Below, piece by piece: positions 23,278 to 31,866 of a stretch of 64,000 nucleotides of DNA (its first letter is position 1; every line of letters begins with the position of its first letter). The stretch comes from F1-60-MAGs149 sp037133755. Its GTDB lineage: Bacteria > Actinomycetota > Thermoleophilia > Gaiellales > F1-60-MAGs149. The position numbers and the translations under genes were made by a program. The stretch lies in NCBI GenBank assembly GCA_037133755.1, contig JBAXNN010000011.1, forward strand, positions 27,937 through 91,936, given 5' to 3'. The notes under the pieces are model-generated. The model was not told the DNA's origin and made no database searches. It saw only the letters and a list, made by a program, of their open reading frames with translations.

Positions 23278-24162
23278 GTGATCGCAGGCGCCCACATCTC
23301 CTCGGCTGGCGGCATGCAGAACGTCCCCGGACGCGCTGCCGCCATCGATGCCGATGGCGTGCAGGTCTTCATCCAAAGCGCACGCACCTGGAAGCCCACC
23401 GCGCATAAGCCGGAAGACCTCGCTGTGTTGCGGGCGGCCCGCGAGAGCGGTCAGGTGCAGTACATCGTCTGCCACGCCATCTACTTCATCAATCTGGCGA
23501 CCGACGAGCCCGAACTGCTCGAGAAGAGTCGGACGGCGCTGCGCAACACCATCGACGTGGCCAACGCGATCGCAGCCGACGGCATCGTGCTGCACGTCGG
23601 CTCCCACAAGGGCCGTGGTCTCGACGCCACGCTGCCGCAGATCGTCAAGGAACTGAAGGCTGCGCTCAAGCATCTCAAGGACCCCTGCTGGCTGCTGCTC
23701 GAGAACTCGGCGGGTGCAGGCGGCACGATCGGGCGCGACCCGATCGAGCTCGCGAGCATCATCAACGCCGTTGATCACCCACGCCTCGGCATGTGCATCG
23801 ACACCTGCCACGCCTACGTCTCCGGCGTCGACGTCACCGACACGAAGCAGCTTGACGCCCTCGTGCACGAGCTCGACACGCGGATCGGCATCGATCGCCT
23901 GCGCTGCCTGCACGTCAACGACGCGGCGGCGGCCTGCGGCTCGAACCGCGATCGTCACGCCAACGTTGGCGAGGGCGAGATGGGCGACGGCCTGTCGGTG
24001 ACGCTCTCCCACCCGAAGCTGGCAGACCTGCCGATGCTGCTCGAGACGCCGGGTCACGAGGGCAACGGCCCCGACGCACAGGAAATCGCGGCGCTGCGAG
24101 CCATGCACGCCAAGGGCGTCAAGCGTCGTCAGGCGCAGGCGAAGAAGTCCCGCGCGCGCTGA
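23278..24162 (+). CDS. nfo: Endonuclease IV (AP endonuclease)
   Basis: The TIM-barrel motifs of Nfo are visible: GAHISSAGG at the N-terminus, VCHAIYFINLATDE, LLLENSAGAGGTIG, LGMCIDTCHAYVSG, LHVNDAAAACGSNRDRHANV and LLETPGHEG with the zinc-ligand His, Glu and Asp residues. It incises abasic sites in base-excision repair, downstream of glycosylases such as the AlkA-like protein in this window. GTG 23278 is preceded by TATGCT (23266-23271) with 6 nt between, suggesting a leaderless transcript. Confidence 0.95.
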   Translation: MIAGAHISSAGGMQNVPGRAAAIDADGVQVFIQSARTWKPTAHKPEDLAVLRAARESGQVQYIVCHAIYFINLATDEPELLEKSRTALRNTIDVANAIAADGIVLHVGSHKGRGLDATLPQIVKELKAALKHLKDPCWLLLENSAGAGGTIGRDPIELASIINAVDHPRLGMCIDTCHAYVSGVDVTDTKQLDALVHELDTRIGIDRLRCLHVNDAAAACGSNRDRHANVGEGEMGDGLSVTLSHPKLADLPMLLETPGHEGNGPDAQEIAALRAMHAKGVKRRQAQAKKSRAR

Positions 24163-24505
24163 CGATGAACGTGCCGCCACCCGGCGACTCGTGAAACTCG
24201 GGGTTGACGCACCCGATCTCTGGGAGGCGCTGCGGATACGCCGGATCGACCTTTGCGCTGCAGATCGTCAGCGGGAGGCGCGCCGCACGGACTCCACCGA
24301 ACGCCCGCCCCTCCTCCACGCTCTCTTCGAGCACGCGAAGCTCGAGCTCTGCGAGGTGGACGCCCTCGACACAGCCCACGTAGCGGCGCCCATCCTTGGC
24401 GTCATAGGCGTAGAGCCGCGAGCAGCCGAGGCAGCCCAGCGGATCCACGACCCAGTCGCAGTACACCCGGCAGCGGCGGCAAGAGACCTCGCGATCGATC
24501 GACAT
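24119..24505 (-). CDS. Cysteine-rich putative zinc-binding protein
   Basis: This 128-residue protein has a Cys-rich N-terminal third: CRRC at 9-12, Cys16, and CLGC near 25-28, followed by RLYAYDAKDGRRYVGCVEGV. The pattern suggests a zinc ribbon or knuckle. The rest is not recognised. It overlaps the 3' end of nfo by 44 bp in antisense and is followed after 39 bp by no clear operon partner upstream; gcvH starts on the same strand further right. The Cys spacing supports a real protein. Confidence 0.68.
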   Translation of the reverse strand: MSIDREVSCRRCRVYCDWVVDPLGCLGCSRLYAYDAKDGRRYVGCVEGVHLAELELRVLEESVEEGRAFGGVRAARLPLTICSAKVDPAYPQRLPEIGCVNPEFHESPGGGTFIVSARGTSSPAPDDA

Positions 24506-24544
24506 GCCCGCATCGTGACACGCCGGCAGAGCCGGTGATGGTGG

Positions 24545-24928
24545 CTAGAGCAGGGCCTGGTACGCGTCGGCGTCGAGCAGGCTATCGACCGAGCTCGGAT
24601 CGTCGAGCTTGACGCGGATCAGCCACCCGTCGGCGTACGGCGACTCGTTGACGAGCTCGGGCGACTCGACAACCTTGTCGTTGACGGCAGTGACCGTGCC
24701 CGCCAGGGGTGCGATCACGTCCGAGACGGCCTTGACCGACTCGAGGGAGCCATAGGAGCTGTCGGCAGCAATGTGCGAGCCAACCGCCGGCGGCTCGAAG
24801 TAGACGACCTCGCCGAGCGCGTCCTGCGCGTGCCACGTGATGCCGAAGATCGCCTCGTCGCCATCAGCACGCACCCAGTCGTGCTCGCGGTGGTACCGCA
24901 GCTCGGCGGGGTAGCTCTCTTCGGACAT
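24545..24928 (-). CDS. gcvH: Glycine cleavage system H protein
   Basis: This 127-residue lipoyl carrier has YHREHDWVRADGDEAIFGIT at the start and the lipoylation site SLESVKAVSDV (Lys66). It shuttles the aminomethyl group between the P, T and L proteins of the glycine cleavage complex. It follows gcvT with a 3-nt gap. gcvP is not in this part of the window. Confidence 0.96.
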   Translation of the reverse strand: MSEESYPAELRYHREHDWVRADGDEAIFGITWHAQDALGEVVYFEPPAVGSHIAADSSYGSLESVKAVSDVIAPLAGTVTAVNDKVVESPELVNESPYADGWLIRVKLDDPSSVDSLLDADAYQALL

Positions 24929-24931
24929 GGC

Positions 24932-26032
24932 TCAGGACTCCTTCTTGTAGAACGGCAGCGTGACGACTTCCGCATCGCGCTCGCGCCCGCGGATGTCGAC
25001 CTGCAGCGTAGTGCCTGGCTCGGCGAACTCCGGGGTGACGTACCCCATCCCGATACCACGATCGACGCTCGGCGACAACGTGCCGCTCGTGATCGTGCCG
25101 ATCTTGACGCCGTCCTTGAGGATCGGATAGCCCTCGCGCGGGATCGCGCGGTCGAGCAGCTGAATGCCGACGAGCTTGCGCTTGACACCCTTCGCGACCT
25201 GCTTCTCCAGCACGGCGCTCCCGACGAACGGTCGCCCCAGGTGCACGAAACGCCCGAGGCCGGCCTCAATCGGTGTCGTCTTCGGATCGATGTCATGGCC
25301 GTGCAGTGGGAAGCCCATCTCGAGTCGCAGTGTGTCGCGCGCGCCGAGGCCGCTTGGCACGACACCGTGCTCGCGGCGGGCGAGGATGCCGTCCCAGAGA
25401 TCGCCGGCGCGGTCGGCCGGGCACATCAGCTCGACGCCGATCTCCCCCGTGTAGCCCGTGCGCGCAACGAGGCACGGCACGCCGGCAACGGTGCGCGCTA
25501 CCGCGGTGAACGGCTTGATCGTGTCGGGACCGGCGGTCTTCTTGGGCCAGATGTCGGCCAGCAAGTCAAGGGCGACGGGTCCCTGCAGGGCGATCATGGC
25601 GGTCTCGGCGCTCTTGTCGGTGACGACGGCGCCGCGCTGCTTGAGTCCCTTGAGGTGGGCCAGATCGGTCGCGATGCTGCCCGCGTTGACGACCAGCAAC
25701 CAGACCTTATCGGGCAGCTTGTAGACGATCAGATCATCGATCACGCCGCCCTTCTCATTGAGGAGGAACGAATACTGCGCCTGTCCCTCCTCGAGTCGGT
25801 CGATATCGCTCGCCAGCGCCTTGCGCAAGAGGTTCTCCGCGCCCGAGCCCGTTACCTCGAGCTGCCCCATGTGCGACACATCGAAGATGCCTGCACGGGC
25901 CCGTACGGCGCGATGCTCCTCGTTGATGCCCACGTAGTAGACGGGCATTTCCCAGCCGCCAAACTCGACCATGCGAGCGCCGAGCTCCTCGTGGCGGTCG
26001 TACAACGGTGTGCGGCGAAGGCTGCTCGTCAT
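24932..26032 (-). CDS. gcvT: Aminomethyltransferase (glycine cleavage T protein)
   Basis: This 366-residue protein has GARMVEFGGWEMPVYY, RAGIFDVSHMGQLEVTG, ARTGYTGEIGVEL and ARDTLRLEMGFPLHGHDI, the conserved folate-binding T-protein motifs. It transfers the methylene group from the H-protein aminomethyl arm to tetrahydrofolate. It is co-transcribed with gcvH. No glycine-riboswitch consensus was recognised in the 197-bp gap upstream. Confidence 0.96.
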   Translation of the reverse strand: MTSSLRRTPLYDRHEELGARMVEFGGWEMPVYYVGINEEHRAVRARAGIFDVSHMGQLEVTGSGAENLLRKALASDIDRLEEGQAQYSFLLNEKGGVIDDLIVYKLPDKVWLLVVNAGSIATDLAHLKGLKQRGAVVTDKSAETAMIALQGPVALDLLADIWPKKTAGPDTIKPFTAVARTVAGVPCLVARTGYTGEIGVELMCPADRAGDLWDGILARREHGVVPSGLGARDTLRLEMGFPLHGHDIDPKTTPIEAGLGRFVHLGRPFVGSAVLEKQVAKGVKRKLVGIQLLDRAIPREGYPILKDGVKIGTITSGTLSPSVDRGIGMGYVTPEFAEPGTTLQVDIRGRERDAEVVTLPFYKKES

Positions 26033-26120
26033 GGTTCAGCGAAGCGGGCGACCGAACGCGGTGTCCCTATCGCGTGCGAACTGCATTGCGGGCACGATAC
26101 CGCGTTCTGGCTGCTGATGC

Positions 26121-26142
26121 GTGACATGTGTCGCAATGTCAC
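26121..26142. promoter_or_regulatory. Dyad GTGACAT-N8-ATGTCAC between gcvT and the M23 gene
   Basis: GTGACAT (26121-26127) and ATGTCAC (26136-26142) form a perfect 7-bp inverted repeat with an 8-nt spacer. It lies about 90 bp upstream of both divergent start codons. Spacing and symmetry fit a dimeric repressor or activator site; the bound protein is unknown. Confidence 0.45.
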
Positions 26143-26229
26143 ATTCCGATTGCAGATTGCCGATGCCACACCTGTGTCGCAGACATCGGTGTAGCCTTCG
26201 GGAACGGCGGCCCTACGCCCTCTCGACGT

Positions 26230-27030
26230 ATGCGGATCCTCCTGCTGATCATCACCGGCCTCGCGCTCATGGCCCCGGCCACAGCCCTCGGCGCCGCTGC
26301 CCCACCGTTCACGCTCTTCCCGGTCGTCGGCGGCGCGCACTACACCAACGATTTTGGTGATCCCCGCGCGGGTGGCACCCACGAGGGCAACGATCTCCTC
26401 GCTCCGTGCGGCACGCCGGTGCTTGCGGTCGTGCCCGGCACGGTGTCGCTGGAATGGGGCGACCGCTCCGGCTGGATGCTGACGCTGAAGGGCAAGAGCT
26501 CGTGGTATCGCTACATCCATATGGATGGTCGCTCGGGCGCGGCAAGCGCCATGGCCAAGGGACTCAAGAATGGCTCGCGGGTCAAGGCTGGCCAGATCGT
26601 CTCGTATGTCGGCAACACGGGTGATGCCGCCGGCGGCCCGTGCCACCTGCACTTCGAGTTGCATCAGGGCGCGAATGTCATGTCGCCGTATGACTACCTG
26701 CAGGCAGCGACGATCGTGCAGCTCGATCCGACCAACCCGGCGAGCGCCAACACTGCCACCCCCCAGGTTTCGCTCACCATCAAGGGCGTCGTCGCGTGGA
26801 CGGCAACGGTCGGCGGCGAGGGACGCCTGATCATCCGCCCGATCGGCGTCTCGTCGTCCGACGGCACCAAGCTCTCGCACGCCGGCACGATCGCCCTGCG
26901 CGCGAACCCCGCGTTGTTTGCCACCGCGGCAGTCGGGCGGTCGGTGACCGTCATCACGACCGCCGTCCAGATGACGACGGCACTGCAGGACATCGCGCCG
27001 CTGACGTGGACCGCGGCGTCCGTCAGCTGA
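26230..27030 (+). CDS. Secreted M23-family metallopeptidase
   Basis: ATG 26230 gives a 266-residue protein with a signal peptide (MRILLLIITGLALMAPATAL). The LytM/M23 zinc motifs are THEGNDL (His and Asp) near residue 45 and CHLHFELH near residue 140, so it should be an active peptidoglycan endopeptidase or a regulator of one. A C-terminal Thr/Val-rich domain of about 90 residues follows, without recognised family. The frame continues upstream to 26128 but contains no signal sequence. It converges on the esterase gene with a 1-nt gap. Confidence 0.88.
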   Translation: MRILLLIITGLALMAPATALGAAAPPFTLFPVVGGAHYTNDFGDPRAGGTHEGNDLLAPCGTPVLAVVPGTVSLEWGDRSGWMLTLKGKSSWYRYIHMDGRSGAASAMAKGLKNGSRVKAGQIVSYVGNTGDAAGGPCHLHFELHQGANVMSPYDYLQAATIVQLDPTNPASANTATPQVSLTIKGVVAWTATVGGEGRLIIRPIGVSSSDGTKLSHAGTIALRANPALFATAAVGRSVTVITTAVQMTTALQDIAPLTWTAASVS

Positions 27031-27031
27031 T

Positions 27032-27676
27032 TCAGTCGATCCGGAGCGCCATGCCGATCTCGTGGCGGAGATCAGGCAACCAGGCCGAGTCAATCGTGTG
27101 GGGCACCGGCGTCTCGCGATAGGTGACGTCCATACCAGCGGCGAGCAACTCGTCGCGTGCGGCGCGTCCGAAGGAAACGTCGATGACCGGATCGATGCTG
27201 CCGTGCACGATCGTCACCGGCGGGCGATCGTCAGAGACGAGATCGAGCGGATGCTGGGCGACGTGCGGGATAAAGCCCACCATGGCGAGCAGCGCTGCTG
27301 GCGGGGTGCGATTCGCGGCCAGCGCCATCGCGTACGCCATGACGCAGCCCTGTGAGAACCCACCGAGCACGATGCGGTCCTCCGGCACGCCAATGCGGTC
27401 AGGCAACCCGTCGAGCCAGTCGTCGAGCAACTCGACGGAGGCCATGAAGGTCGGCTCGTCGGGATAGCCCACGCGCGGCACGACGTACCAGTGCCAGCCG
27501 CCGGTGCCGAGATCGAGCGGCGCCCGCGGTGTCACGCCGACGAGTCGCTGCTCGGGGTCCAGGACCTCGATGATCGGCAGCAGATCATGCTCGTCAGCAC
27601 CACGGCCGTGGAACAGGACGAGCGCGCCCTCGGGTTCGCCGCGAGACGGGCGAATGCGCTCGACGATGCCGGTCAT
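27032..27676 (-). CDS. mhqD: Phospholipase/carboxylesterase family hydrolase, MhqD-like
   Basis: This 214-residue alpha/beta hydrolase has LVLFHGRGADEHDL, the nucleophile elbow GGFSQGCVMA, GSIDPVI with the catalytic Asp, and PHTID with the His. ATG 27676 overlaps the TGA of the upstream ring-cleavage gene (ATGA). This pairing matches the Bacillus mhqO-mhqD module that degrades toxic quinones and hydroquinones, hence the assignment. The substrate itself is not visible in the sequence. Confidence 0.82.
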   Translation of the reverse strand: MTGIVERIRPSRGEPEGALVLFHGRGADEHDLLPIIEVLDPEQRLVGVTPRAPLDLGTGGWHWYVVPRVGYPDEPTFMASVELLDDWLDGLPDRIGVPEDRIVLGGFSQGCVMAYAMALAANRTPPAALLAMVGFIPHVAQHPLDLVSDDRPPVTIVHGSIDPVIDVSFGRAARDELLAAGMDVTYRETPVPHTIDSAWLPDLRHEIGMALRID

Positions 27677-28584
27677 CGGTACGGCGACCAAGGATCGGCA
27701 ATCGGCGCGAGACGCTCTTCGAGCAGTGTGCGCAGATGCTCATGCTGGCGCGGCAGACAGAGCGATTCGCCCAGGGTCTCGAGCGGCTCATCGACGGTGA
27801 AGCCAGGACCGTCGGTGGCGAGTTCGAACAGCACCCCCGACGGCTCTCGGAAGTAGATCGAGCGGAAGTAGTCGCGATCCACGATCGGCGTGGACTGCAC
27901 GCCGGCCTCTGCTGCGCGCCCAAGCCAGTGGGCATGATCGTCGTCGGTGCTCGCCCAGGCGACGTGATGCGTGGTGCCCGCGCCACCGATAGCGGGCTCG
28001 CCATCGGAATGCACGAGCTCGTAGGCGGCACCCCGGCCGGCTTCCTCGGTCCACCAGACACCCGCATCGTGCGCGAAGCCGAGCGACTCGAGCACCGCAG
28101 CGCTGCGCTCGGGATCGCGCGCGTGGGCCTGTACGCCGATCATGCGCCGCAACGCCACCTCTGCCGGAATGTGTGGCGCCACGGCGTGCGGAAGCGCAGC
28201 GCTTTCCGGCACACTGATCAGGCGGGTGACGAGCCCCTCGTGATCCCAGACGTCGAGGTGCGCATGCCCGCGTTCCGTCGTCGCCTTGCCCGCAAGGTAT
28301 CGCTCCCACCAGTCGAGGGCATCCTCGCTGGGCACACTCCAGTCGATGCGCGTGACCATCCCCTCACCCGCGCGCCCGAGGCGGGCGCCGGGGTACTCGA
28401 AGAAGGTCAACGCGGTGCCCGGCGCCCCGGTCTGGTTGCCGTAGTACAGGTGGTAGGCGCCCGGATCATCGAAGTTGACGGTCTTCTTCACGAGCCGCAA
28501 TCCGAGCACACCGCCGTAGAACTCCGCGTTGCGCGGGCCGTCGGCCGTGATCGCCGTGACGTGATGGATACCGTGGAGTCGCAC
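27673..28584 (-). CDS. mhqO: VOC-family ring-cleavage dioxygenase, MhqO-like
   Basis: Two vicinal-oxygen-chelate modules are visible in 303 residues: GIHHVTAITADGPRNAEFYG at the start and THHVAWASTDDDH near the middle, with FELATDGPGFTVDEP toward the end. The metal ligands would be His8, the His of THHVAW and the Glu of FELATD. Related MhqO/MhqA proteins open methylhydroquinone-type rings. It starts with GTG 3 nt after a small membrane gene and is coupled to the MhqD-like hydrolase. Confidence 0.85.
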   Translation of the reverse strand: MRLHGIHHVTAITADGPRNAEFYGGVLGLRLVKKTVNFDDPGAYHLYYGNQTGAPGTALTFFEYPGARLGRAGEGMVTRIDWSVPSEDALDWWERYLAGKATTERGHAHLDVWDHEGLVTRLISVPESAALPHAVAPHIPAEVALRRMIGVQAHARDPERSAAVLESLGFAHDAGVWWTEEAGRGAAYELVHSDGEPAIGGAGTTHHVAWASTDDDHAHWLGRAAEAGVQSTPIVDRDYFRSIYFREPSGVLFELATDGPGFTVDEPLETLGESLCLPRQHEHLRTLLEERLAPIADPWSPYR

Positions 28585-28587
28585 GGA

Positions 28588-28794
28588 CTACTCGCTGTCT
28601 GTCGGACGCACGACACGGCGGTTGTAGAGCCGCGCGCCCACGGCGCCAGCACCGCTCAGAAGTGCCAATAGTGCTGCATCCTGGTACGTCGCAGGCCAGG
28701 CGATGAAGAAGTGCAGTAGCGCGAGGCCACCGAGTCCGAAGAAGTAGCCGAAGCCGAAGGTCGCGAGGTAATCGAAGATCGGGCGCTGCGTCAT
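28588..28794 (-). CDS. Small membrane protein, first gene of the mhq-like operon
   Basis: This 68-residue protein has two hydrophobic segments (about residues 9-31 and 37-55) and a basic C-terminus (RLYNRRVVRPTDSE). It lies 3 nt upstream of the mhqO-like gene. ATG 28794 has GACACT (28801-28806) 6 nt upstream, so the operon is probably transcribed as a leaderless mRNA from here. Bacillus mhqNOD also has three genes, but this protein does not look like the nitroreductase MhqN. Confidence 0.7.
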   Translation of the reverse strand: MTQRPIFDYLATFGFGYFFGLGGLALLHFFIAWPATYQDAALLALLSGAGAVGARLYNRRVVRPTDSE

Positions 28795-28835
28795 GGGTGC
28801 AGTGTCGGCTACCTGCCGGATCCGCGCAACCGGGG

Positions 28836-30008
28836 TCAGGCGCGGTCGTCGAGCACCTCGGCCAGCGTTGCAATCGCGAGATCAATCTGCTCGGCGTCGA
28901 TGACGAGCGGCGGGATCAGACGCAGGGCCGATTCGGTGACGGCATTGACGAGCACGCCGCGGTCACGCAGTGCCGCTGCCACGCCGGCTGCATCGCCATG
29001 CGCGAGCTCGACTGCCACCATCAACCCGACACCACGGACGGCTGCGACATCAGGCAGAGCACGCATGCCCTCTGCCAGCCGCTCACCCATGCGCTGGGCA
29101 TTGCCAATCAGATCCTCCGCCTCAACGGCATTGATCGTGGCGAGCGCCCCTGCTGCAATGGCGGGCGACCCGCCGTACGTCGTGCCGTGGTCGCCCGGCT
29201 TGAACCCGGTCTCGAGCTGACGCGACAGGACGGCGCCGATCGGCAGTCCGCAGGCCAGACCCTTCGCCAGGGTGATCACGTCAGGGCGCACGCCGGACCG
29301 CTGGAACGAAAACCATGCACCGGTGCGGCCGATGCCGGTTTGCACCTCGTCGAAGACCAAGAGCGCGTCATGGGCGTCGCAGAGCTCGCGCGCCAGCGCC
29401 AGATAGGCGTCATCGATCACGTTGACGCCGCCCTCTCCCTGAATCGGCTCGATCAGCACGCCGGCGGTCTCCGGGCCGACGGCTGCGCGCAACGCATCCA
29501 GGTCATTGCGTGGTACCTGTTGGAATCCCACGGGGAGCGGTTCGAACGGAGCCTTCTTCGACTCGCCCCAGGTCGCAGCAAGTGCCCCCATCGTCCGCCC
29601 GTGAAAGGCACCTTCGAGACTCACGATGCCGAACTTCGTCTCGCCGCCGGCCTCGCGTCCATGGCGTCGCGCCAGCTTGATCGCAGCCTCGTTGGCCTCG
29701 GCCCCGGAGTTGCAGAAAAAGGCGCGCTCCATGCCACTCACCCCACAGAGGCGCTCCGCCAACGCGACGGCAGGCTCACTCCAGAAGAGGTTGGAGACAT
29801 GACCGAGGACAGCCGCCTGCTCGGCCAACGCCCGCGCTGGAGCCGGATGCCCATGTCCGAGCGTGACGACGGCGATGCCTGCGACAAGATCGAGATAGCG
29901 CTTGCCGGTGTCGTCCCAGACCCAGCAGCCTTCGCCACGCACCAAGGCAAGCGGACGCGGCGGGTAGTTCGTCATCATCACGTCGCTGCCGCGGTCGGCA
30001 ATGCTCAT
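28836..30008 (-). CDS. argD: Acetylornithine aminotransferase
   Basis: This class III PLP enzyme has FFCNSGAEANEAAIKLAR, GAFHGRTMGALA, LLVFDEVQTGIGRTG and ITLAKGLACGLPIGA with the PLP-binding Lys. ATG 30008 gives 390 residues and overlaps the TGA of argB as ATGA. It converts N-acetylglutamate semialdehyde to N-acetylornithine and completes the argCJBD block. It is the last gene of the operon; about 35 bp follow before the next start on the same strand. Confidence 0.94.
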   Translation of the reverse strand: MSIADRGSDVMMTNYPPRPLALVRGEGCWVWDDTGKRYLDLVAGIAVVTLGHGHPAPARALAEQAAVLGHVSNLFWSEPAVALAERLCGVSGMERAFFCNSGAEANEAAIKLARRHGREAGGETKFGIVSLEGAFHGRTMGALAATWGESKKAPFEPLPVGFQQVPRNDLDALRAAVGPETAGVLIEPIQGEGGVNVIDDAYLALARELCDAHDALLVFDEVQTGIGRTGAWFSFQRSGVRPDVITLAKGLACGLPIGAVLSRQLETGFKPGDHGTTYGGSPAIAAGALATINAVEAEDLIGNAQRMGERLAEGMRALPDVAAVRGVGLMVAVELAHGDAAGVAAALRDRGVLVNAVTESALRLIPPLVIDAEQIDLAIATLAEVLDDRA

Positions 30009-30682
30009 GGCGTCACCTCGGTACCGGCGCCAATGCGCACGCACCGCACACCGCCGGCCAGCGCAGCGCTGCAGGCCTCCAACTTTGGCAGCATGCCTCC
30101 GCTCACGGTCGGTGGTGCGGCTGCAGAGATCGTGGCGAGCACCGAGCCAGCATCATCCAGCACGCCCGGAACGTCGGACAGGAAGGCCAACTCGTCGGCC
30201 TGCAGTGCGATCGCGACCGCCGAGGCAACGTCGTCGGCGTTGACGTTCAGCAGACGTGGCGACGTTCCGTCACGCCCAATCGGCGCAATCAGGGGAATGC
30301 GATCGGCGTTCCAGGCGGCGCGAATCGGATCCGTCATCACCGAGGTGGGCTCGCCCACCAGCCCGAGTTCCACGCGCCGCACGCAGTCAAGGAGTTCGCC
30401 GTTGCGAAACGGCTGCGCCTCACGCCCCAGCTCGCGCACCTCGGTGATCAGCGAGTCCGACACATCAGCCAGCGCAACCCGGGCACACGCCAGCGTCGGC
30501 AAATCCGTGAAGCGGCGACCGTCGACCCAGCGCGAGACAATGCCGCGCGTCTCCATCAGCGCCGTGATCTGCGCCCCGCCACCGTGCACGAGCACGAGCG
30601 GACGACCATCAGCCGCCGCGAGCGCATCCGGCAGGAGCGCGAGCGCATTGCCCCCCAGTTTCGCGACCAGGGCACCGCTCAC
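30005..30682 (-). CDS. argB: Acetylglutamate kinase, short form
   Basis: The amino-acid kinase motifs are present: LVAKLGGNAL, LVHGGGAQI, GRRFTD, LLNVNADDVASAVAIAL and GGMLPKLEAC. With 225 residues it is clearly shorter than the hexameric, arginine-inhibited type (about 290-300) and even than E. coli ArgB (258). The N-terminal helix used for hexamer formation is missing, so feedback inhibition by arginine is less likely. GTG 30682 overlaps the argJ stop as GTGA. Confidence 0.9.
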   Translation of the reverse strand: MSGALVAKLGGNALALLPDALAAADGRPLVLVHGGGAQITALMETRGIVSRWVDGRRFTDLPTLACARVALADVSDSLITEVRELGREAQPFRNGELLDCVRRVELGLVGEPTSVMTDPIRAAWNADRIPLIAPIGRDGTSPRLLNVNADDVASAVAIALQADELAFLSDVPGVLDDAGSVLATISAAAPPTVSGGMLPKLEACSAALAGGVRCVRIGAGTEVTP

Positions 30683-31866
30683 GTCGTGTACTCCGCGTTG
30701 AGTTCGACATACAGCTTGGAGAGATCCGAGGCCCAGATATGCGCACTGCCGTCGCTGATGCCGAGATCGATCCGAATCTCGACCGTCGACTGCGCGGCAG
30801 CGGCATCGACAGCGGCCTGATCAACTCCCTCAACGGCGGCGCCGTCTCTGCACAGAACGTGTCCGCCAATCGAAACGTCAATGCGGTCGGGCTCGATTCG
30901 CTCGCCGGCGACACCGAGCGCGGCGATGATGCGACCCCAGTTGGGGTCGCCACCGTTGAGTGCACAGCGCACGAGCTGCGCCTCGCCCACGGCGTAGGCG
31001 ATCGCCTTCGCGGCGCGGTCGCTCTCTGCCCCCACGACCTCCCAGCGCGCGATCCGGTGAGCCCCCTCGCCATCCCGCACGATCTGCAACGCGAGGTCCT
31101 CGCAGACGACACGCATCGCACCGCCGACCTCTGCAAGCCCAGCTGCGTCGAGCGCTCCCTCCACCGCACCGCTGGCCAGCAACACCACGGTGTCGGACGT
31201 CGACGTGCAGCCATCGACCGTAATGCAATTGAACGTGGCGTCGACGGCATCGCGCAGCAACGCGTCGGCCTGCGCGGAGGTGAGCGGCGCATCGGTGGTG
31301 ACGACGGCGATCATCGTGCCCAGGTCGGGACGAATCATGCCCGCGCCCTTCGCGATACCGCCCACGCGAAGCTCGCCGAGGGTCGTCGAGACGGCCTGCT
31401 GTGCCAGTTTCGGCGCAGCGTCCGTCGTGGTGATCGCGAGCGCGGCATCATCGCCAGCGTCTGGCGAGAGCGCTGCCAGCGCGGCCCCGATACCCGCCTC
31501 CACCTTGTCCATCGGCAGCGGTACACCGATCACGCCCGTCGAGGCAACCAAGACGTCGGCTGCCGAGCACCCCAGCCCATCGGCGACCAACTCCGCCATC
31601 CGCGCGGCATCGCGCATGCCGCGCTCGCCGGTCGCGGCGTTGGCGTTCCCGCTCTGCACAACGATGGCGCGCGCCGTCGCATCGGCGATGTGTGTGCGAG
31701 AGACGACGACCGGCGGCGCGGCTGTTGCGCTGCGCGTGAAGACTGCGGCGGCGGGCACCACTCGCTCAGCGGCGATGATCGCCACGTCAGGGCGTCCCGA
31801 GGCTTTGATGCCAGCGGTCACGCCCGCGGCGACGAAGCCACGCGGGTAGAGGACTCCTACGGCCAC
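30679..31866 (-). CDS. argJ: Glutamate N-acetyltransferase / amino-acid acetyltransferase ArgJ
   Basis: This 395-residue protein carries the self-cleavage region IAKGAGMIRPDLGTMIAVVT; family members cut before the Thr of the (A/G)TM motif to give alpha and beta chains. Other motifs are VQSGNANAATG and CALNGGDPNWGRI. It transfers acetyl from acetylornithine to glutamate in the cyclic arginine pathway. GTG 31866 overlaps the end of argC by 10 bp. Confidence 0.95.
   Translation of the reverse strand: MAVGVLYPRGFVAAGVTAGIKASGRPDVAIIAAERVVPAAAVFTRSATAAPPVVVSRTHIADATARAIVVQSGNANAATGERGMRDAARMAELVADGLGCSAADVLVASTGVIGVPLPMDKVEAGIGAALAALSPDAGDDAALAITTTDAAPKLAQQAVSTTLGELRVGGIAKGAGMIRPDLGTMIAVVTTDAPLTSAQADALLRDAVDATFNCITVDGCTSTSDTVVLLASGAVEGALDAAGLAEVGGAMRVVCEDLALQIVRDGEGAHRIARWEVVGAESDRAAKAIAYAVGEAQLVRCALNGGDPNWGRIIAALGVAGERIEPDRIDVSIGGHVLCRDGAAVEGVDQAAVDAAAAQSTVEIRIDLGISDGSAHIWASDLSKLYVELNAEYTT

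Noticed and set aside
26033..26229. Glycine riboswitch upstream of gcvT
   Set aside because: The conserved core was not recognised by eye; an Rfam RF00504 scan would be decisive.
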